64,000 nucleotides of DNA from Empedobacter sedimenti (GTDB lineage: Bacteria > Bacteroidota > Bacteroidia > Flavobacteriales > Weeksellaceae), in assembly GCF_030005555.1 (NCBI RefSeq), contig NZ_JASCQG010000010.1:1-64000 (forward strand), given 5' to 3'. Shown here one piece after another: positions 55,740 through 64,000 of this stretch. A program made the translations under genes and the position numbers. The notes below the pieces were generated by a model. It was not told the origin of the DNA. It saw nothing but the letters and a program-made list of their open reading frames with translations, and did not search any database. Position 1 is the stretch's first letter. Every line of letters starts with the position of its first letter.

Positions 55740-56687
55740 TTACTTTTGTTTCCACGCTTCCATCAAGTCACCTTGCTTATCTGCAGCTCCTTCAGCAACA
55801 GTTTTCGTAGGCTCTTTTTGGTTGATGTAATAAACGTAAGAAGCAATTTTTTCGATTGCTAAACCTGATAACTCTTTACGTTGACCGAAAGGTCGCATCT
55901 GAGGATTTTTTGGAGATCCATCATAAATGATATGATAAATGTTTTTGAACAAACTATCTTCTACATGATTAACCCAGTAATCATCTGTTAAGTTTGGTCC
56001 AATACCACCTTTACCACCTTCCATGTGACATTGTGTACAGTTTTGCTCGAACAATTTTTTTCCTTGCTCTACCATTGCAGGATCGTTAGATTTGTTTACA
56101 GCTCCTGTGATATCAATATCATTAGCAACTGCCCAAACACTATCTCTCTCGTTAAGGTATACCATTTCTTCTTCAAATTCTTTATCAGAGTGTGCAAAGT
56201 CTGTAAAGCTATAAGCCATTACATAAACTACCATAAATACTACACCAAAGTAGAATAATGATAACCACCATTGTGGTAAAGCGTTGTCTAACTCTTTAAT
56301 TCCATCAAAACCGTGATCTAAAATGATTGCTTCTTCTTCTGCGTCTGATTGTTTTTTACCAGCACTGCTGAATAATCTTTTGAAGTAACCGATTTTACCA
56401 TCAGCAAGGTATTGATTTTGTTCTTCAGTTGATAAACGTTTGAATTTTTCTGCCTCAACAACTTTATTTAAAGCATTGATAATTAAAAGCATCACAATTG
56501 CAACTGCCAAAACAGCCCAGAAGATTCCTTGTGCAAAAACATGTTTCAAGTGCTCATATAAATTGTGCATCATTCCTTGAAAACCTGGTTCTGGCACCAC
56601 ATCTACTGGCGTAACCATTGTAAACGCTAAGATAACTGCTAATAGCGTTAACGGTATAAAAATATAAGCCGGGGTACGTTGTCTCAT
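55740..56687 (-). CDS. ccoP: cbb3 oxidase subunit CcoP (mono-haem)
   Basis: 315 residues. Two N-terminal membrane helices (~8-28, 52-72) and another at ~143-162, then a cytochrome c domain with a single CTQCH haem site (Cys217, Cys220, His221) and the MRPFG methionine-ligand segment near 278. Classical CcoP has two c-type haems; only one CxxCH exists here, as in other Bacteroidota. Its start overlaps the ccoQ stop by 4 nt. Confidence 0.94.
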   Translation of the reverse strand: MRQRTPAYIFIPLTLLAVILAFTMVTPVDVVPEPGFQGMMHNLYEHLKHVFAQGIFWAVLAVAIVMLLIINALNKVVEAEKFKRLSTEEQNQYLADGKIGYFKRLFSSAGKKQSDAEEEAIILDHGFDGIKELDNALPQWWLSLFYFGVVFMVVYVMAYSFTDFAHSDKEFEEEMVYLNERDSVWAVANDIDITGAVNKSNDPAMVEQGKKLFEQNCTQCHMEGGKGGIGPNLTDDYWVNHVEDSLFKNIYHIIYDGSPKNPQMRPFGQRKELSGLAIEKIASYVYYINQKEPTKTVAEGAADKQGDLMEAWKQK

Positions 56688-56884
56688 TTTGTATTATTTT
56701 TTTCTTTCTCTTCTGGTTCTAAATCTAATGCTGCAGACTCGTTGTCTTTATAATAACCTTTTGGTTTTTTCATTACTCGAACAAATATCGTTACGAAAAC
56801 GGTAATAAATCCGATTAAGATTAAGGTCTGCAACAAAGATGCATACTCATACTGAGATAGGAATTCTTTATAATATTTTAACAT
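56684..56884 (-). CDS. ccoQ: cbb3 oxidase small subunit CcoQ
   Basis: 66 residues: one transmembrane helix (LLQTLILIGFITVFVTIFVRVM) and a polar tail with RVMKKPKGYYKDNE. Stabilises the oxidase core. Start overlaps the ccoNO stop (56884, TAATG) and its end overlaps ccoP, so all four are translationally coupled. Confidence 0.9.
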   Translation of the reverse strand: MLKYYKEFLSQYEYASLLQTLILIGFITVFVTIFVRVMKKPKGYYKDNESAALDLEPEEKEKNNTK

Positions 56885-59151
56885 TAGTTACTTGCTGTCT
56901 CTACTTGTTCAGCTTTGATATCTGTTCCTAAACGTTGTAAGTAAGCAATTAAAGCTGTAATCTCACGATCTCTTAATGGAACAAATTCTTTGCCTTCTTT
57001 TTTCGCTTCAGCTTCTTTTTTTGCGTATAACTCTTTCAAGTCACTTGCATCTTTAAAGATTGTTTGCTCAATAGCTAAAGCTTGCTTATCCATAGAAATC
57101 TTCATGCTATCAAAATCTTCATCTTGATAAGGAACACCTAATGCAACCATTGATTTCATTTTATCACGCGTTAACTCTCGGTCTAATTTATTTTCAATTA
57201 ACCATGGGTAACGTGGCATGATTGATCCATCTGATGTAGAACGTGGATTCCACATATGTTTGTAATGCCAAGCATCTGGATTTTTACCTCCTTCGCGGTG
57301 TAAATCTGGACCTGTTCTCTTAGAACCCCATAAGAATGGGTGATCGTATACGAATTCTCCCGCTTTAGAGTATTCACCATAACGTTTTACTTCGTCACGG
57401 AATGGACGAACCATTTGCGTGTGACAAGCATTACATCCTTCACGAATATATAAATCACGACCTTCTAACTCTAATGGAGTATAAGGTTTGATACTTGCGA
57501 TTGTAGGTACATTAGATTTAACAACGATTGTAGGAACAATCTCTACTAAACCACCAACTGCTAATGTTAATACAGCTCCGATAGTTAAAACGATTGGAGT
57601 TCTTTCAATCCAAGAGTGAACACCTTCTCCTTGTGTACGCGCAGCTGTTTTTGGAGCTAAAGCAGGAGCTTCTGCTTCTTCGTTTGCTACAAAGTATCCA
57701 GCTTTTGCTGTTTTCCATACATTGATAATCATTAATACTGATCCGATCAAATATAATGTACCACCAAATGCACGTAATGGATATAACCATTTTTTAAGAA
57801 TTGTAACTGTTTGTAAGAAGTTACCATATTCTAATGTTCCGTCTGCTGCAAATTGTTTCCACATTAAACCTTGTGTCCATCCTGCAACATACATAGGAAT
57901 TACCCAGAATAAGATACCAAAAGTACCAATCCAGAAGTGAGCATTAGCCATCTTAACAGATGCTAATTTTGTGTTGAATAATTTTGGTGCTAAGTAATAG
58001 ATCATACCAAAAGCGATAAATCCATTCCATCCTAAAGTACCTACGTGTACGTGAGCAGGAACCCAGTCTGTAAAGTGACCAATTTTATTTAATGTTTTTG
58101 TTGCTAACATTGGACCTTCAAAAGTAGCCATACCATAACAAGTTAAAGCAACTACGAAGAATTTCAATACAGGATTTTCTCTTACTTTATCCCATGCACC
58201 ACGTAATGTTAATAAACCATTTAACATACCTCCCCAAGATGGAGCGATTAACATGATAGAGAAACCTGTTCCTAAAGCTTGTGCCCAACCTGGTAATGCT
58301 GTATAAAGCAAGTGGTGAGGACCAGCCCAGATATAAATAAAGATTAATGACCAGAAGTGGATAATAGATAATTTGTATGAGAATACAGGTCTATTTGCCG
58401 CTTTAGGTACAAAGTAATACATTAATCCTAAGATAGGTGTAGTTAAGAAGAAAGCTACGGCATTGTGTCCGTACCACCATTGTACTAATGCATCTTGAAC
58501 CCCTGAGTATAATGAATACGATTTTGGAGCTGATAAGCTAAAAGTAACTGGAATTTCTAAGTTATTAAAAACGTGTAACATTGTAATTGCAGCCCAAGTT
58601 CCGATAAAGAACCAAATTGCTACATACAAGTGACGTACACGACGTTTAGCAATCGTTAAGAACATTTGCGTTCCGAACAATACCCAAACAAGTGCAATCA
58701 AAATATCAATTGGCCATTCGTGCTCAGCATACTCTTTAGAAGTATTGTATCCTAAGATGAATGTTACAAATGATAATACAATAAATAATTGCCATCCCCA
58801 GAAAATTATCCAGCTTAAAACATCGCTGTACATTCTGGTTTTCAACAACCTTTGCATTGAATAATAAGCTCCGGTAAAGAAAGAGTTACCAACAAAGGCG
58901 AAAACCGCAAATGTTGTGTGTATCATTCTTAATCTACCAAAACCAAGTTTTCCTTGCGAATTGATTAAACCTTGAATATTCCCTCCAATTGTACCATCAT
59001 CTGATCCGAAGATGTATTCTGGTAACGTAGGAAAAAACAACAAAGTTGCAACCAATACTCCAAAGAAAAATGCCATAACTGCCCAAAACAATGTGGCATA
59101 AAGGAAATACTTTACGATCTTATTGTCGTAACTAAAAGTCTGCATTTGCAT
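56884..59151 (-). CDS. ccoN: cbb3 oxidase, fused CcoN-CcoO subunit
   Basis: 755 residues joining the catalytic CcoN with the haem-c subunit CcoO. CcoN part: about 12 helices with the haem-b and CuB histidines in RMIHTTFAVFAFVGNSFF, QWWYGHNAVAFFLT, GPHHLLYTALP and HFTDWVPAHVHVGTLGWNG. CcoO part: a membrane helix near 515 then CNACH (Cys573, Cys576, His577) and the IMPRYPWL methionine-ligand segment. Terminal oxidase reducing O2 with high affinity. Starts where ccoS stops (TAATG). Confidence 0.96.
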   Translation of the reverse strand: MQMQTFSYDNKIVKYFLYATLFWAVMAFFFGVLVATLLFFPTLPEYIFGSDDGTIGGNIQGLINSQGKLGFGRLRMIHTTFAVFAFVGNSFFTGAYYSMQRLLKTRMYSDVLSWIIFWGWQLFIVLSFVTFILGYNTSKEYAEHEWPIDILIALVWVLFGTQMFLTIAKRRVRHLYVAIWFFIGTWAAITMLHVFNNLEIPVTFSLSAPKSYSLYSGVQDALVQWWYGHNAVAFFLTTPILGLMYYFVPKAANRPVFSYKLSIIHFWSLIFIYIWAGPHHLLYTALPGWAQALGTGFSIMLIAPSWGGMLNGLLTLRGAWDKVRENPVLKFFVVALTCYGMATFEGPMLATKTLNKIGHFTDWVPAHVHVGTLGWNGFIAFGMIYYLAPKLFNTKLASVKMANAHFWIGTFGILFWVIPMYVAGWTQGLMWKQFAADGTLEYGNFLQTVTILKKWLYPLRAFGGTLYLIGSVLMIINVWKTAKAGYFVANEEAEAPALAPKTAARTQGEGVHSWIERTPIVLTIGAVLTLAVGGLVEIVPTIVVKSNVPTIASIKPYTPLELEGRDLYIREGCNACHTQMVRPFRDEVKRYGEYSKAGEFVYDHPFLWGSKRTGPDLHREGGKNPDAWHYKHMWNPRSTSDGSIMPRYPWLIENKLDRELTRDKMKSMVALGVPYQDEDFDSMKISMDKQALAIEQTIFKDASDLKELYAKKEAEAKKEGKEFVPLRDREITALIAYLQRLGTDIKAEQVETASN

Positions 59152-59315
59152 TATGAGTCGATTTTATCTTGTGTTTTTTTATCATCTTTTAACATTCTCA
59201 CTGCGGGAGATTCATCTTCATCAAATTGCCCTTTCTTGTATCCCAAAAAGAATAAAAGAAGGAAAATTGCCCCTAAAGAGACACTAACCAATATCATTAA
59301 TAATAATATCCCCAT
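59151..59315 (-). CDS. ccoS: cbb3 oxidase assembly protein CcoS
   Basis: 54 residues: MGILLLMILVSVSLGAIFLL begins a single transmembrane helix, followed by the family motif GYKKGQFDEDESPAVRML (Gly29-Gln30). The distance from Met1 to the GQ motif equals that in known CcoS proteins, supporting this start. Needed for haem and copper loading of CcoN. The stop overlaps the ccoN start by one base. The -7 promoter element ends only 7 nt before the start codon, implying a nearly leaderless mRNA. Confidence 0.9.
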   Translation of the reverse strand: MGILLLMILVSVSLGAIFLLLFFLGYKKGQFDEDESPAVRMLKDDKKTQDKIDS

Positions 59316-59322
59316 AGCCGTA

Positions 59323-59368
59323 CAAAATTACAAAGCTGTAAGTTCTTATCACAATGATTTTGGTCACA
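59323..59368 (-). promoter_or_regulatory. ccoSNQP promoter with Crp/Fnr-type dyad
   Basis: On the minus strand: TTG (complement of 59352-59354), 21 nt, TAATTTTG (complement of 59323-59330), a full consensus promoter. The dyad TGTGACCAAAATCATT (complement of 59353-59368, TGA-N6-TCA) is centred 37.5 nt before the last -7 base, matching the yceI arrangement to one nucleotide. Confidence 0.6.
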
Positions 59369-59394
59369 GCAGTATTTATATCCCTAATTTAAAA

Positions 59395-61791
59395 TCAGTC
59401 TAAATTCCATTTTGTTAATTTATCTGCAATTCGGGTACTTGCCGTTGCAAAAATCAATACGGAAATTGAACTTACAGGCATCAAAATCGCCGCTACAACT
59501 GGCTGTAAATAACCAGTTACAGCAAAACTAAGCCCTACAATGTTATACAAGAAACTTATCAAGAAAGCGATCTTTACAAATTTCATTGTTGTTTTAGATA
59601 ATTTCAAAAAATTTGGAATTGCCTTAAAACTTTTCGCATCTAAAATTCCATCACACGAAGGCGAAAAACTGTTAATATCTTCTGAGATAGAAATTCCGAC
59701 TGTACTTTGCTTCAAAGCTCCAGCATCATTCAATCCATCTCCAAGCATCATCACTTTTTTTCCTTGTGTTTCTAACGCTTTTATATATTCCAATTTATCT
59801 GCTGGTGATTGATTAAAAATCAACTTTGAATTTGCAGGAAAAATTGTTTCTAAATATTCTTTCTCCGAATCATTATCTCCTGACAAAACATGTAATTGAT
59901 ACATATTCAATTCATTTAACAATTCATCCAAACCTTTTCGATATCGATTTGTGTAAACAAATTTACCAAAAACTTCTCCATCAATTGATATAAAAACTTG
60001 AGATTGATTCAATATATTTTCATTAAAAATTGCATTCGTAAAACTTCTCGAACCAACTTTTACTTGATGTCCATCTACTTCGGCTTGCTGACCTTTACCT
60101 ACCACTTCTTCGTAATGCTCAATTGGTAAGTGATCATTCACATTTATTTTTTTATAAAGTGTTCTACTTAACGGATGATTTGAATTTCTAATCAGTGTTT
60201 TTACCAACTGCTTCTGATACTCAGACAATTCTTTTCCTTCGTATGTAACTTGTGCTTCATCACTTTCTGTTATTGTTCCCGTTTTATCAAAAACAATATC
60301 TGTAATTTTGTCCATACGTTCTACGGTAGACGTATTTTTTACATACAACTTTTTGTTCCCAAAAATTCGCATCATATGTCCCAAAATAAATGGAGAAGAA
60401 AGTCCTAGCGCACACGGACAAGCGATAATCAAAATAGATGTAACAACCTCTAATATTTTTGAAGTATCATGAAAATACCAGTAAACGGCTGAAATTGCTG
60501 TAATAATCAAAATGATTATAGTAAAATAATGACTAATTTTATTGGTAAGTGCATTTAGTTCTGATTCTTCTTTCTGGAAAGCATCATTGTTCCACAATTG
60601 TGTTAAGTAACTCTGATTAACATCCGAAATAATTTCCAACTCAATCGCATGACCAGATTGTTTTCCTCCTGCAAAAATTTTATCTCCTGCTTTTTTAGGA
60701 ATTAAACGCGATTCTCCCGTTACAAATGAGTTATCAATCATTGCTTCGCCTTTCATCAAAATCGCATCAGCTGGAATAATTTCTTCATTTCTGATTAAGA
60801 TTCGATCGCCTTTTTTCAATTCTGACAACAAAATTGGTAATTCGTGTCCATTTTCAATTTTAGCAACCGCAATAGGATAAAATGATTTATAATCTCTATC
60901 AAACGCTAATGCTTGCATTGTTTGTTGTTGAAACCATTTTCCTGTCAACATCAGAAACAGAAGCATCGCTAATGTATCAAAATAACCAGGTGAAATATCG
61001 AAAATGATATCATAAGTTGATTTGAACATAATCACAATGATTCCCAATGCAATTGGCACATCAATGTTGATGTATTTATTTTTAAGACCTTGCCAAGCCG
61101 AAACAAAATAATCGGTAGATGAATAAAAGAAAACAGGAAGTGATAAGGCAAACATCGTCCAACGGAAGTAACCTTTGTTCTGATCTAACCATTGTTCTTT
61201 CACATTTCCAAAAACCTCAACATACTCTGGGAACGATAAAAGCATAATATTCCCAAAACAGAAACCTGCAATAACCAATTTGCTCACCAAAGAACGATCG
61301 ACTTTACTTTTCTTCTTTTTGTCTAAAGTTTTAAGATTAATAGATGGTTTGTAACCCAGATTTGTGATAAATCTAGCTAAATCTCCTAACTGCAAATCTG
61401 CGTCACGATAGGTAATCTGAACCGTTTTTTGCGTAAAATTGACATTAGATGAAATAATATTTGGATTAATTGTATCCAAACTCTCTAACAGCCAAACACA
61501 AGAAGTACAGTGCATAACTGGCACAAAAAACGAAACAACGGTAACACCATCATCAGAAAAATCGACTACTTTGTCAAAAATTTCTTTGGTATTTAAAAAA
61601 TCAAACTGATGATTACTCTTCGCATCAGGTCGTACACCTGCATTTCGATTAAGATCATAATAATCCTTAAGATCATTTATATTCAAAATCTCATAAACCG
61701 TCTTACAACCCTGACAACAAAAGTCTTTTTCATCGAACTGAATAACCTCTTCTTCAATTCGTTGACCACAGTGAAAACAATTCTCTTCCAT
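59395..61791 (-). CDS. ccoI: Copper-type P1B ATPase CcoI (FixI)
   Basis: 798 residues. N-terminal zinc-ribbon-like cysteines (CFHCG, CCQGC) and an HMA domain with CTSCVWLL; then membrane helices and ATPase core: CPCALGLSSP ion motif (~450), DKTGTITES phosphorylation site, HPL-type segment SNHPLSRTL, and GDGLNDAGAL. Exports copper toward cbb3 assembly. Divergent from the Crp/Fnr gene. The 79-nt gap to ccoS contains the ccoS promoter, so ccoS-ccoP need not depend on ccoI transcription. Confidence 0.95.
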   Translation of the reverse strand: MEENCFHCGQRIEEEVIQFDEKDFCCQGCKTVYEILNINDLKDYYDLNRNAGVRPDAKSNHQFDFLNTKEIFDKVVDFSDDGVTVVSFFVPVMHCTSCVWLLESLDTINPNIISSNVNFTQKTVQITYRDADLQLGDLARFITNLGYKPSINLKTLDKKKKSKVDRSLVSKLVIAGFCFGNIMLLSFPEYVEVFGNVKEQWLDQNKGYFRWTMFALSLPVFFYSSTDYFVSAWQGLKNKYINIDVPIALGIIVIMFKSTYDIIFDISPGYFDTLAMLLFLMLTGKWFQQQTMQALAFDRDYKSFYPIAVAKIENGHELPILLSELKKGDRILIRNEEIIPADAILMKGEAMIDNSFVTGESRLIPKKAGDKIFAGGKQSGHAIELEIISDVNQSYLTQLWNNDAFQKEESELNALTNKISHYFTIIILIITAISAVYWYFHDTSKILEVVTSILIIACPCALGLSSPFILGHMMRIFGNKKLYVKNTSTVERMDKITDIVFDKTGTITESDEAQVTYEGKELSEYQKQLVKTLIRNSNHPLSRTLYKKINVNDHLPIEHYEEVVGKGQQAEVDGHQVKVGSRSFTNAIFNENILNQSQVFISIDGEVFGKFVYTNRYRKGLDELLNELNMYQLHVLSGDNDSEKEYLETIFPANSKLIFNQSPADKLEYIKALETQGKKVMMLGDGLNDAGALKQSTVGISISEDINSFSPSCDGILDAKSFKAIPNFLKLSKTTMKFVKIAFLISFLYNIVGLSFAVTGYLQPVVAAILMPVSSISVLIFATASTRIADKLTKWNLD

Positions 61792-61800
61792 ACTATTTTA

Positions 61801-61856
61801 CAAAATTACTTTCCTTTTACCAGAAATAACGTTAACTTTGTATGAATTAAGTCATA
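61801..61856. promoter_or_regulatory. Divergent ccoI / Crp-Fnr promoters with shared dyad
   Basis: Minus-strand TAATTTTG (complement of 61801-61808) for ccoI, 9 nt before its start; plus-strand TAACTTTG (61833-61840) for the regulator. Between the latter and its ATG lies the palindrome TATGAATTAAGTCATA (61841-61856, TGA-N6-TCA). It would overlap the regulator's own transcription start, the usual place for autorepression, and sits 47.5 nt upstream of the ccoI -7 end. Confidence 0.55.
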
Positions 61857-61866
61857 ACTATACGAT

Positions 61867-62574
61867 ATGCCAGAGTTTAATGAGAATGTAGAGTCGATAA
61901 GAGCAATGTTTGATAACCCAGAATCTTTTGGAGTTTTTACCAAAGAAGAATTACTGGAGTTTGAACAGGAGAAGAAAATTATTAATCTGAAAAAAGGTGA
62001 CGAAATTATACAAGAAGGAAATACGCCAAAGGGTATTTATTGTGTAATGAAAGGAACTGCAAAACTTTTCAAGATTGGTTTCAATGGAAAAGAGCAAATT
62101 CTACGTTTTATTAATGAAGGTGATATAATTGGTTATCGTTCTATTTTGAGCCAAGAAGTTTTTGGAGCTTCTGCAACTGCAATGACGTCGATAGAAATCT
62201 ATTATATTCCTGAAAAATTCTTCTTAAAATTATTAGAAGTTAATCCTAAATTAGCATTCAATATTTTGCAAAGAATTGCGAAAGATTTAGGTGAATATGC
62301 ACGTACAATTACTTATTTAGCCCAAAAAACAGTTCGCGAGCGTTTAGCAGAAGTTTTAATTTTATTAGAAGGAAAGTTAGGAACGGACAAGGATGGTTTT
62401 ATCAACATTTCGTTAACGCGAGAAGAAATGGCGAATTTGATTGGTACTGCAACAGAATCTGCAATTCGTTTGATTTCTGAATTTAAAACAGATGAGTTGA
62501 TTGAAGTTGAAGGAAGAAAAATCAAAGTTTTAGATCACCAAAAATTAACTAAATTAGGTCACGTTATTTTATAA
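61867..62574 (+). CDS. Crp/Fnr family transcriptional regulator
   Basis: 235 residues: cyclic-nucleotide-binding-type beta roll (~30-140; GDEIIQEGNTPKGIYCVMKG, INEGDIIGYRSILS), dimerisation helix (~145-165), C-terminal winged HTH with LTREEMANLIGTATESAIRLISEF (~185-208). The recognition helix keeps the Glu and Arg that in FNR contact TTGA-type half-sites (E--IR here versus E--SR). Only one cysteine is present, so no FNR-type 4Fe-4S cluster can form; the effector is unknown. Divergent from ccoI and probably the regulator of the cbb3 locus. Confidence 0.93.
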   Translation: MPEFNENVESIRAMFDNPESFGVFTKEELLEFEQEKKIINLKKGDEIIQEGNTPKGIYCVMKGTAKLFKIGFNGKEQILRFINEGDIIGYRSILSQEVFGASATAMTSIEIYYIPEKFFLKLLEVNPKLAFNILQRIAKDLGEYARTITYLAQKTVRERLAEVLILLEGKLGTDKDGFINISLTREEMANLIGTATESAIRLISEFKTDELIEVEGRKIKVLDHQKLTKLGHVIL

Positions 62575-62593
62575 AAAATATACTATATACAAT

Positions 62594-62623
62594 AAAAAAA
62601 GTCGCTTATATAGCGACTTTTTT
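62594..62623. terminator. Bidirectional terminator
   Basis: AAAAAAGTCGCT (62595-62606) pairs perfectly with AGCGACTTTTTT (62612-62623), loop TATAT. Serves the regulator gene and the convergent AlkD-like gene. Confidence 0.92.
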
Positions 62624-62632
62624 ATTATCATT

Positions 62633-63343
62633 TTATTTCAACTTCATGTAATAATCTTTCAGTGTAGGATCCATTTTTTCTACTGCGTAACGTAAAGTTG
62701 TTCGCGGCAATTTTAACGTATATTCATCTAAGAAATGAATTAACTTTTCATCATCTTTTTTACCCATTTCGCGTAACATCCATCCGTTTGCTTTGTGCAT
62801 TAAATCATGTGGATGATTAAGATTTATCACTACAATTTCTGGCACAACATCCAATACTTTTTTCCGGATATAATAATTGGTTGAAACAATTGCGATTCGT
62901 TTTTCCCACATATCATCGGATTGTGCTAAATCAAATAATAAATTTTCTTGATTATGATGAAAGCAATAATGCCCCAAAATATTATAACAACTTGTGTCTA
63001 CCAAATCCCAGTTATTAATGTAAGTAGTATTAGATAAATAAAAATCTACAATACGCTTTTGCTCATCAATATCTTTTGATTTTTGATATTTTGAAACTAA
63101 CATCAACAATGCTGTCAAACGGTATTCGTGAATGGTTGATTGTAACAACTCTTTGAGTTCATCTAAAGAAATAGCCAAATAAAACTCTTTTGCTACCAAT
63201 CGCTGATTAGGAACTGTAATTCCCAAAAACTGATCACCTTCACCATACTCGCCTTTACCTGTCTTGAAAAAGCGCTTCATAATTTCTGCTTTACCTTCTT
63301 CAACTAAATCTTGCAATGAGTTTCTTACTTGATTTACAACCAT
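62633..63343 (-). CDS. DNA alkylation repair protein, AlkD-like
   Basis: 236 residues of HEAT-like helical repeats. AlkD signatures: FFKTGKGEYGEGDQFLG near residue 25, NNWDLVDTS with Trp and Asp of the active site, MWEKRIAIVSTNYYI, and HKANGWMLREMGKKD. Removes cationic alkylated bases (N3- or N7-alkylpurines) without flipping them. Flanked by terminators on both sides; monocistronic. Confidence 0.93.
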   Translation of the reverse strand: MVVNQVRNSLQDLVEEGKAEIMKRFFKTGKGEYGEGDQFLGITVPNQRLVAKEFYLAISLDELKELLQSTIHEYRLTALLMLVSKYQKSKDIDEQKRIVDFYLSNTTYINNWDLVDTSCYNILGHYCFHHNQENLLFDLAQSDDMWEKRIAIVSTNYYIRKKVLDVVPEIVVINLNHPHDLMHKANGWMLREMGKKDDEKLIHFLDEYTLKLPRTTLRYAVEKMDPTLKDYYMKLK

Positions 63344-63370
63344 AATTATTAAATTAATACTGAAGTTAAC

Positions 63371-63409
63371 AAAAAAAAAGAGTTCAATAGCTCGAACTCT
63401 TTTTTTTTT
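63371..63409 (-). terminator. Terminator after hflX
   Basis: AGAGTTC (63379-63385) pairs with GAACTCT (63394-63400), extended by A/T tracts of nine on each side. 15 nt past the hflX stop on the minus strand. Confidence 0.85.
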
Positions 63410-63423
63410 ATTTATTGAATATC

Positions 63424-64000
63424 TTATTCTTCTGTTTCTTCCTCCTCATCATAATACTGAAAAAGGAAATTATTGTAAGGAAAACGTTTTGTGTGAATAT
63501 TTTTCACTTCTTCATAAATTGTTTTGCGTAGCTCCTCTAAATTATCTTTTTCTGTTGCAGAAATAAATAATGTTGGATAATCTGTCTTAGCAAACCAAGT
63601 ACGTTTCCAATCTTCAAGCGAATAATTTTCGAATTTCTTTTCAGTCAAATCATCATCATCTTGTTTAACATACGAAAAATTATCTATTTTATTAAAAACC
63701 ATCACAGTAGGCTTTTCTTTAGATTCTATTTCGGCTAAAATTTGATTCACAGAATTGACATGATCCTCAAAACTTGGATGCGAAATATCTACAACATGCA
63801 CCAACAAATCTGCTTCACGAACCTCATCTAACGTAGATTTAAAAGACTCTACTAATTGAGTTGGCAACTTGCGAATAAATCCTACTGTATCCGTTAATAA
63901 AAAAGGCAAATTACCAATTACAACCTTACGAACTGTTGTATCTAATGTCGCAAATAATTTATTTTCAGCAAAAACCTCTGACTTAGATAAAACATTCATT
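63424..64000 (-). CDS. hflX: GTPase HflX, C-terminal part (runs off the window)
   Basis: 192 codons visible; the reading frame continues past 64000, so the N-terminal half and Walker A loop are missing. Present: NVLSKSEVFAENKLFATLDTTVR (switch I, LFATLDTT), the G3 DTVGFIRKLP, G4 NKID and SATEKDNLEEL (G5-like), then a short C-terminal domain with an acidic tail (YDEEEETEE). Ribosome-associated GTPase that rescues or splits stalled ribosomes. Any start inside the window would be artificial. Confidence 0.93.
   Translation of the reverse strand, partial: MNVLSKSEVFAENKLFATLDTTVRKVVIGNLPFLLTDTVGFIRKLPTQLVESFKSTLDEVREADLLVHVVDISHPSFEDHVNSVNQILAEIESKEKPTVMVFNKIDNFSYVKQDDDDLTEKKFENYSLEDWKRTWFAKTDYPTLFISATEKDNLEELRKTIYEEVKNIHTKRFPYNNFLFQYYDEEEETEE

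Noticed and set aside
59146-59403. Plus-strand 85-residue frame opposite ccoS
   Set aside because: The minus strand encodes the recognisable CcoS; the plus-strand frame is its shadow.

Overview
The window reads as chromosomal DNA of a low-GC Bacteroidota, most likely a flavobacterium of the Weeksellaceae type (Empedobacter/Chryseobacterium-like; this placement is inference). Support: gliding/type IX secretion genes (gldB, gldC, sprA), a fused ccoNO cbb3 oxidase subunit with a one-heme CcoP, promoters that fit the Bacteroidota TTG-N(19-23)-TAnnTTTG pattern, a 2-domain IF-2/NusA/RimP operon, and many short hairpin terminators with A/T tracts. No rRNA, tRNA, CRISPR array, phage or complete insertion sequence was seen.

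Layout. 1-1900: end of an accessory cluster (SH3-domain ORF, lipoprotein, and a decayed copy of the lipoprotein start). 1.9-6.1 kb (minus): outer-membrane porin, cysS, folE. 6.2-11.2 kb (plus): histidine catabolism genes hutH and hutU with three small secreted or membrane genes among them. 11.4-15.4 kb (plus): pirin, small GNAT, metNIQ methionine importer. 15.4-20 kb (minus): TonB-dependent receptor plus secreted gamma-glutamyltransferase. 20.2-25.6 kb (minus): rimP-nusA-infB and a DUF456 protein. 25.7-28.5 kb (plus): MscS channel, pdxJ, alpha/beta hydrolase. 28.6-30 kb (minus): GNAT and an orphan ABC ATPase. 30-36.5 kb: YceI lipoprotein, acidic protein, DUF423, tsaB, TolC-like protein, gldC, gldB, nadE. 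36.7-45.3 kb (minus): ruvA-sprA-gcvH-vanZ operon. 45.3-52.9 kb (minus): an accessory block (membrane protein between direct repeats, S41 peptidase, Dph6-like ATPase, two serine hydrolases with TPR tails, membrane-anchored AraC regulator). 53-62.6 kb: the complete cbb3 oxidase locus, ccoS-ccoNO-ccoQ-ccoP, ccoG-ccoH-TauE/SafE, ccoI, and a divergent Crp/Fnr-type regulator. 62.6-64 kb: AlkD-like glycosylase and the 3' part of hflX.

How parts connect. Two regulatory patterns stand out. First, an inverted repeat AAGTC-N13-GACTTTA frames the -7 promoter element with identical geometry upstream of both metNIQ and the TonB receptor/ggt unit, suggesting a shared repressor that links methionine uptake with outer-membrane import and gamma-glutamyl peptide breakdown. 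Second, TGA-N6-TCA dyads of the Crp/Fnr type lie upstream of yceI, upstream of ccoSNQP, and between ccoI and the Crp/Fnr gene itself, suggesting a small regulon run by that regulator, which lacks the cysteines of an iron-sulfur FNR. Neither is proven by sequence alone.
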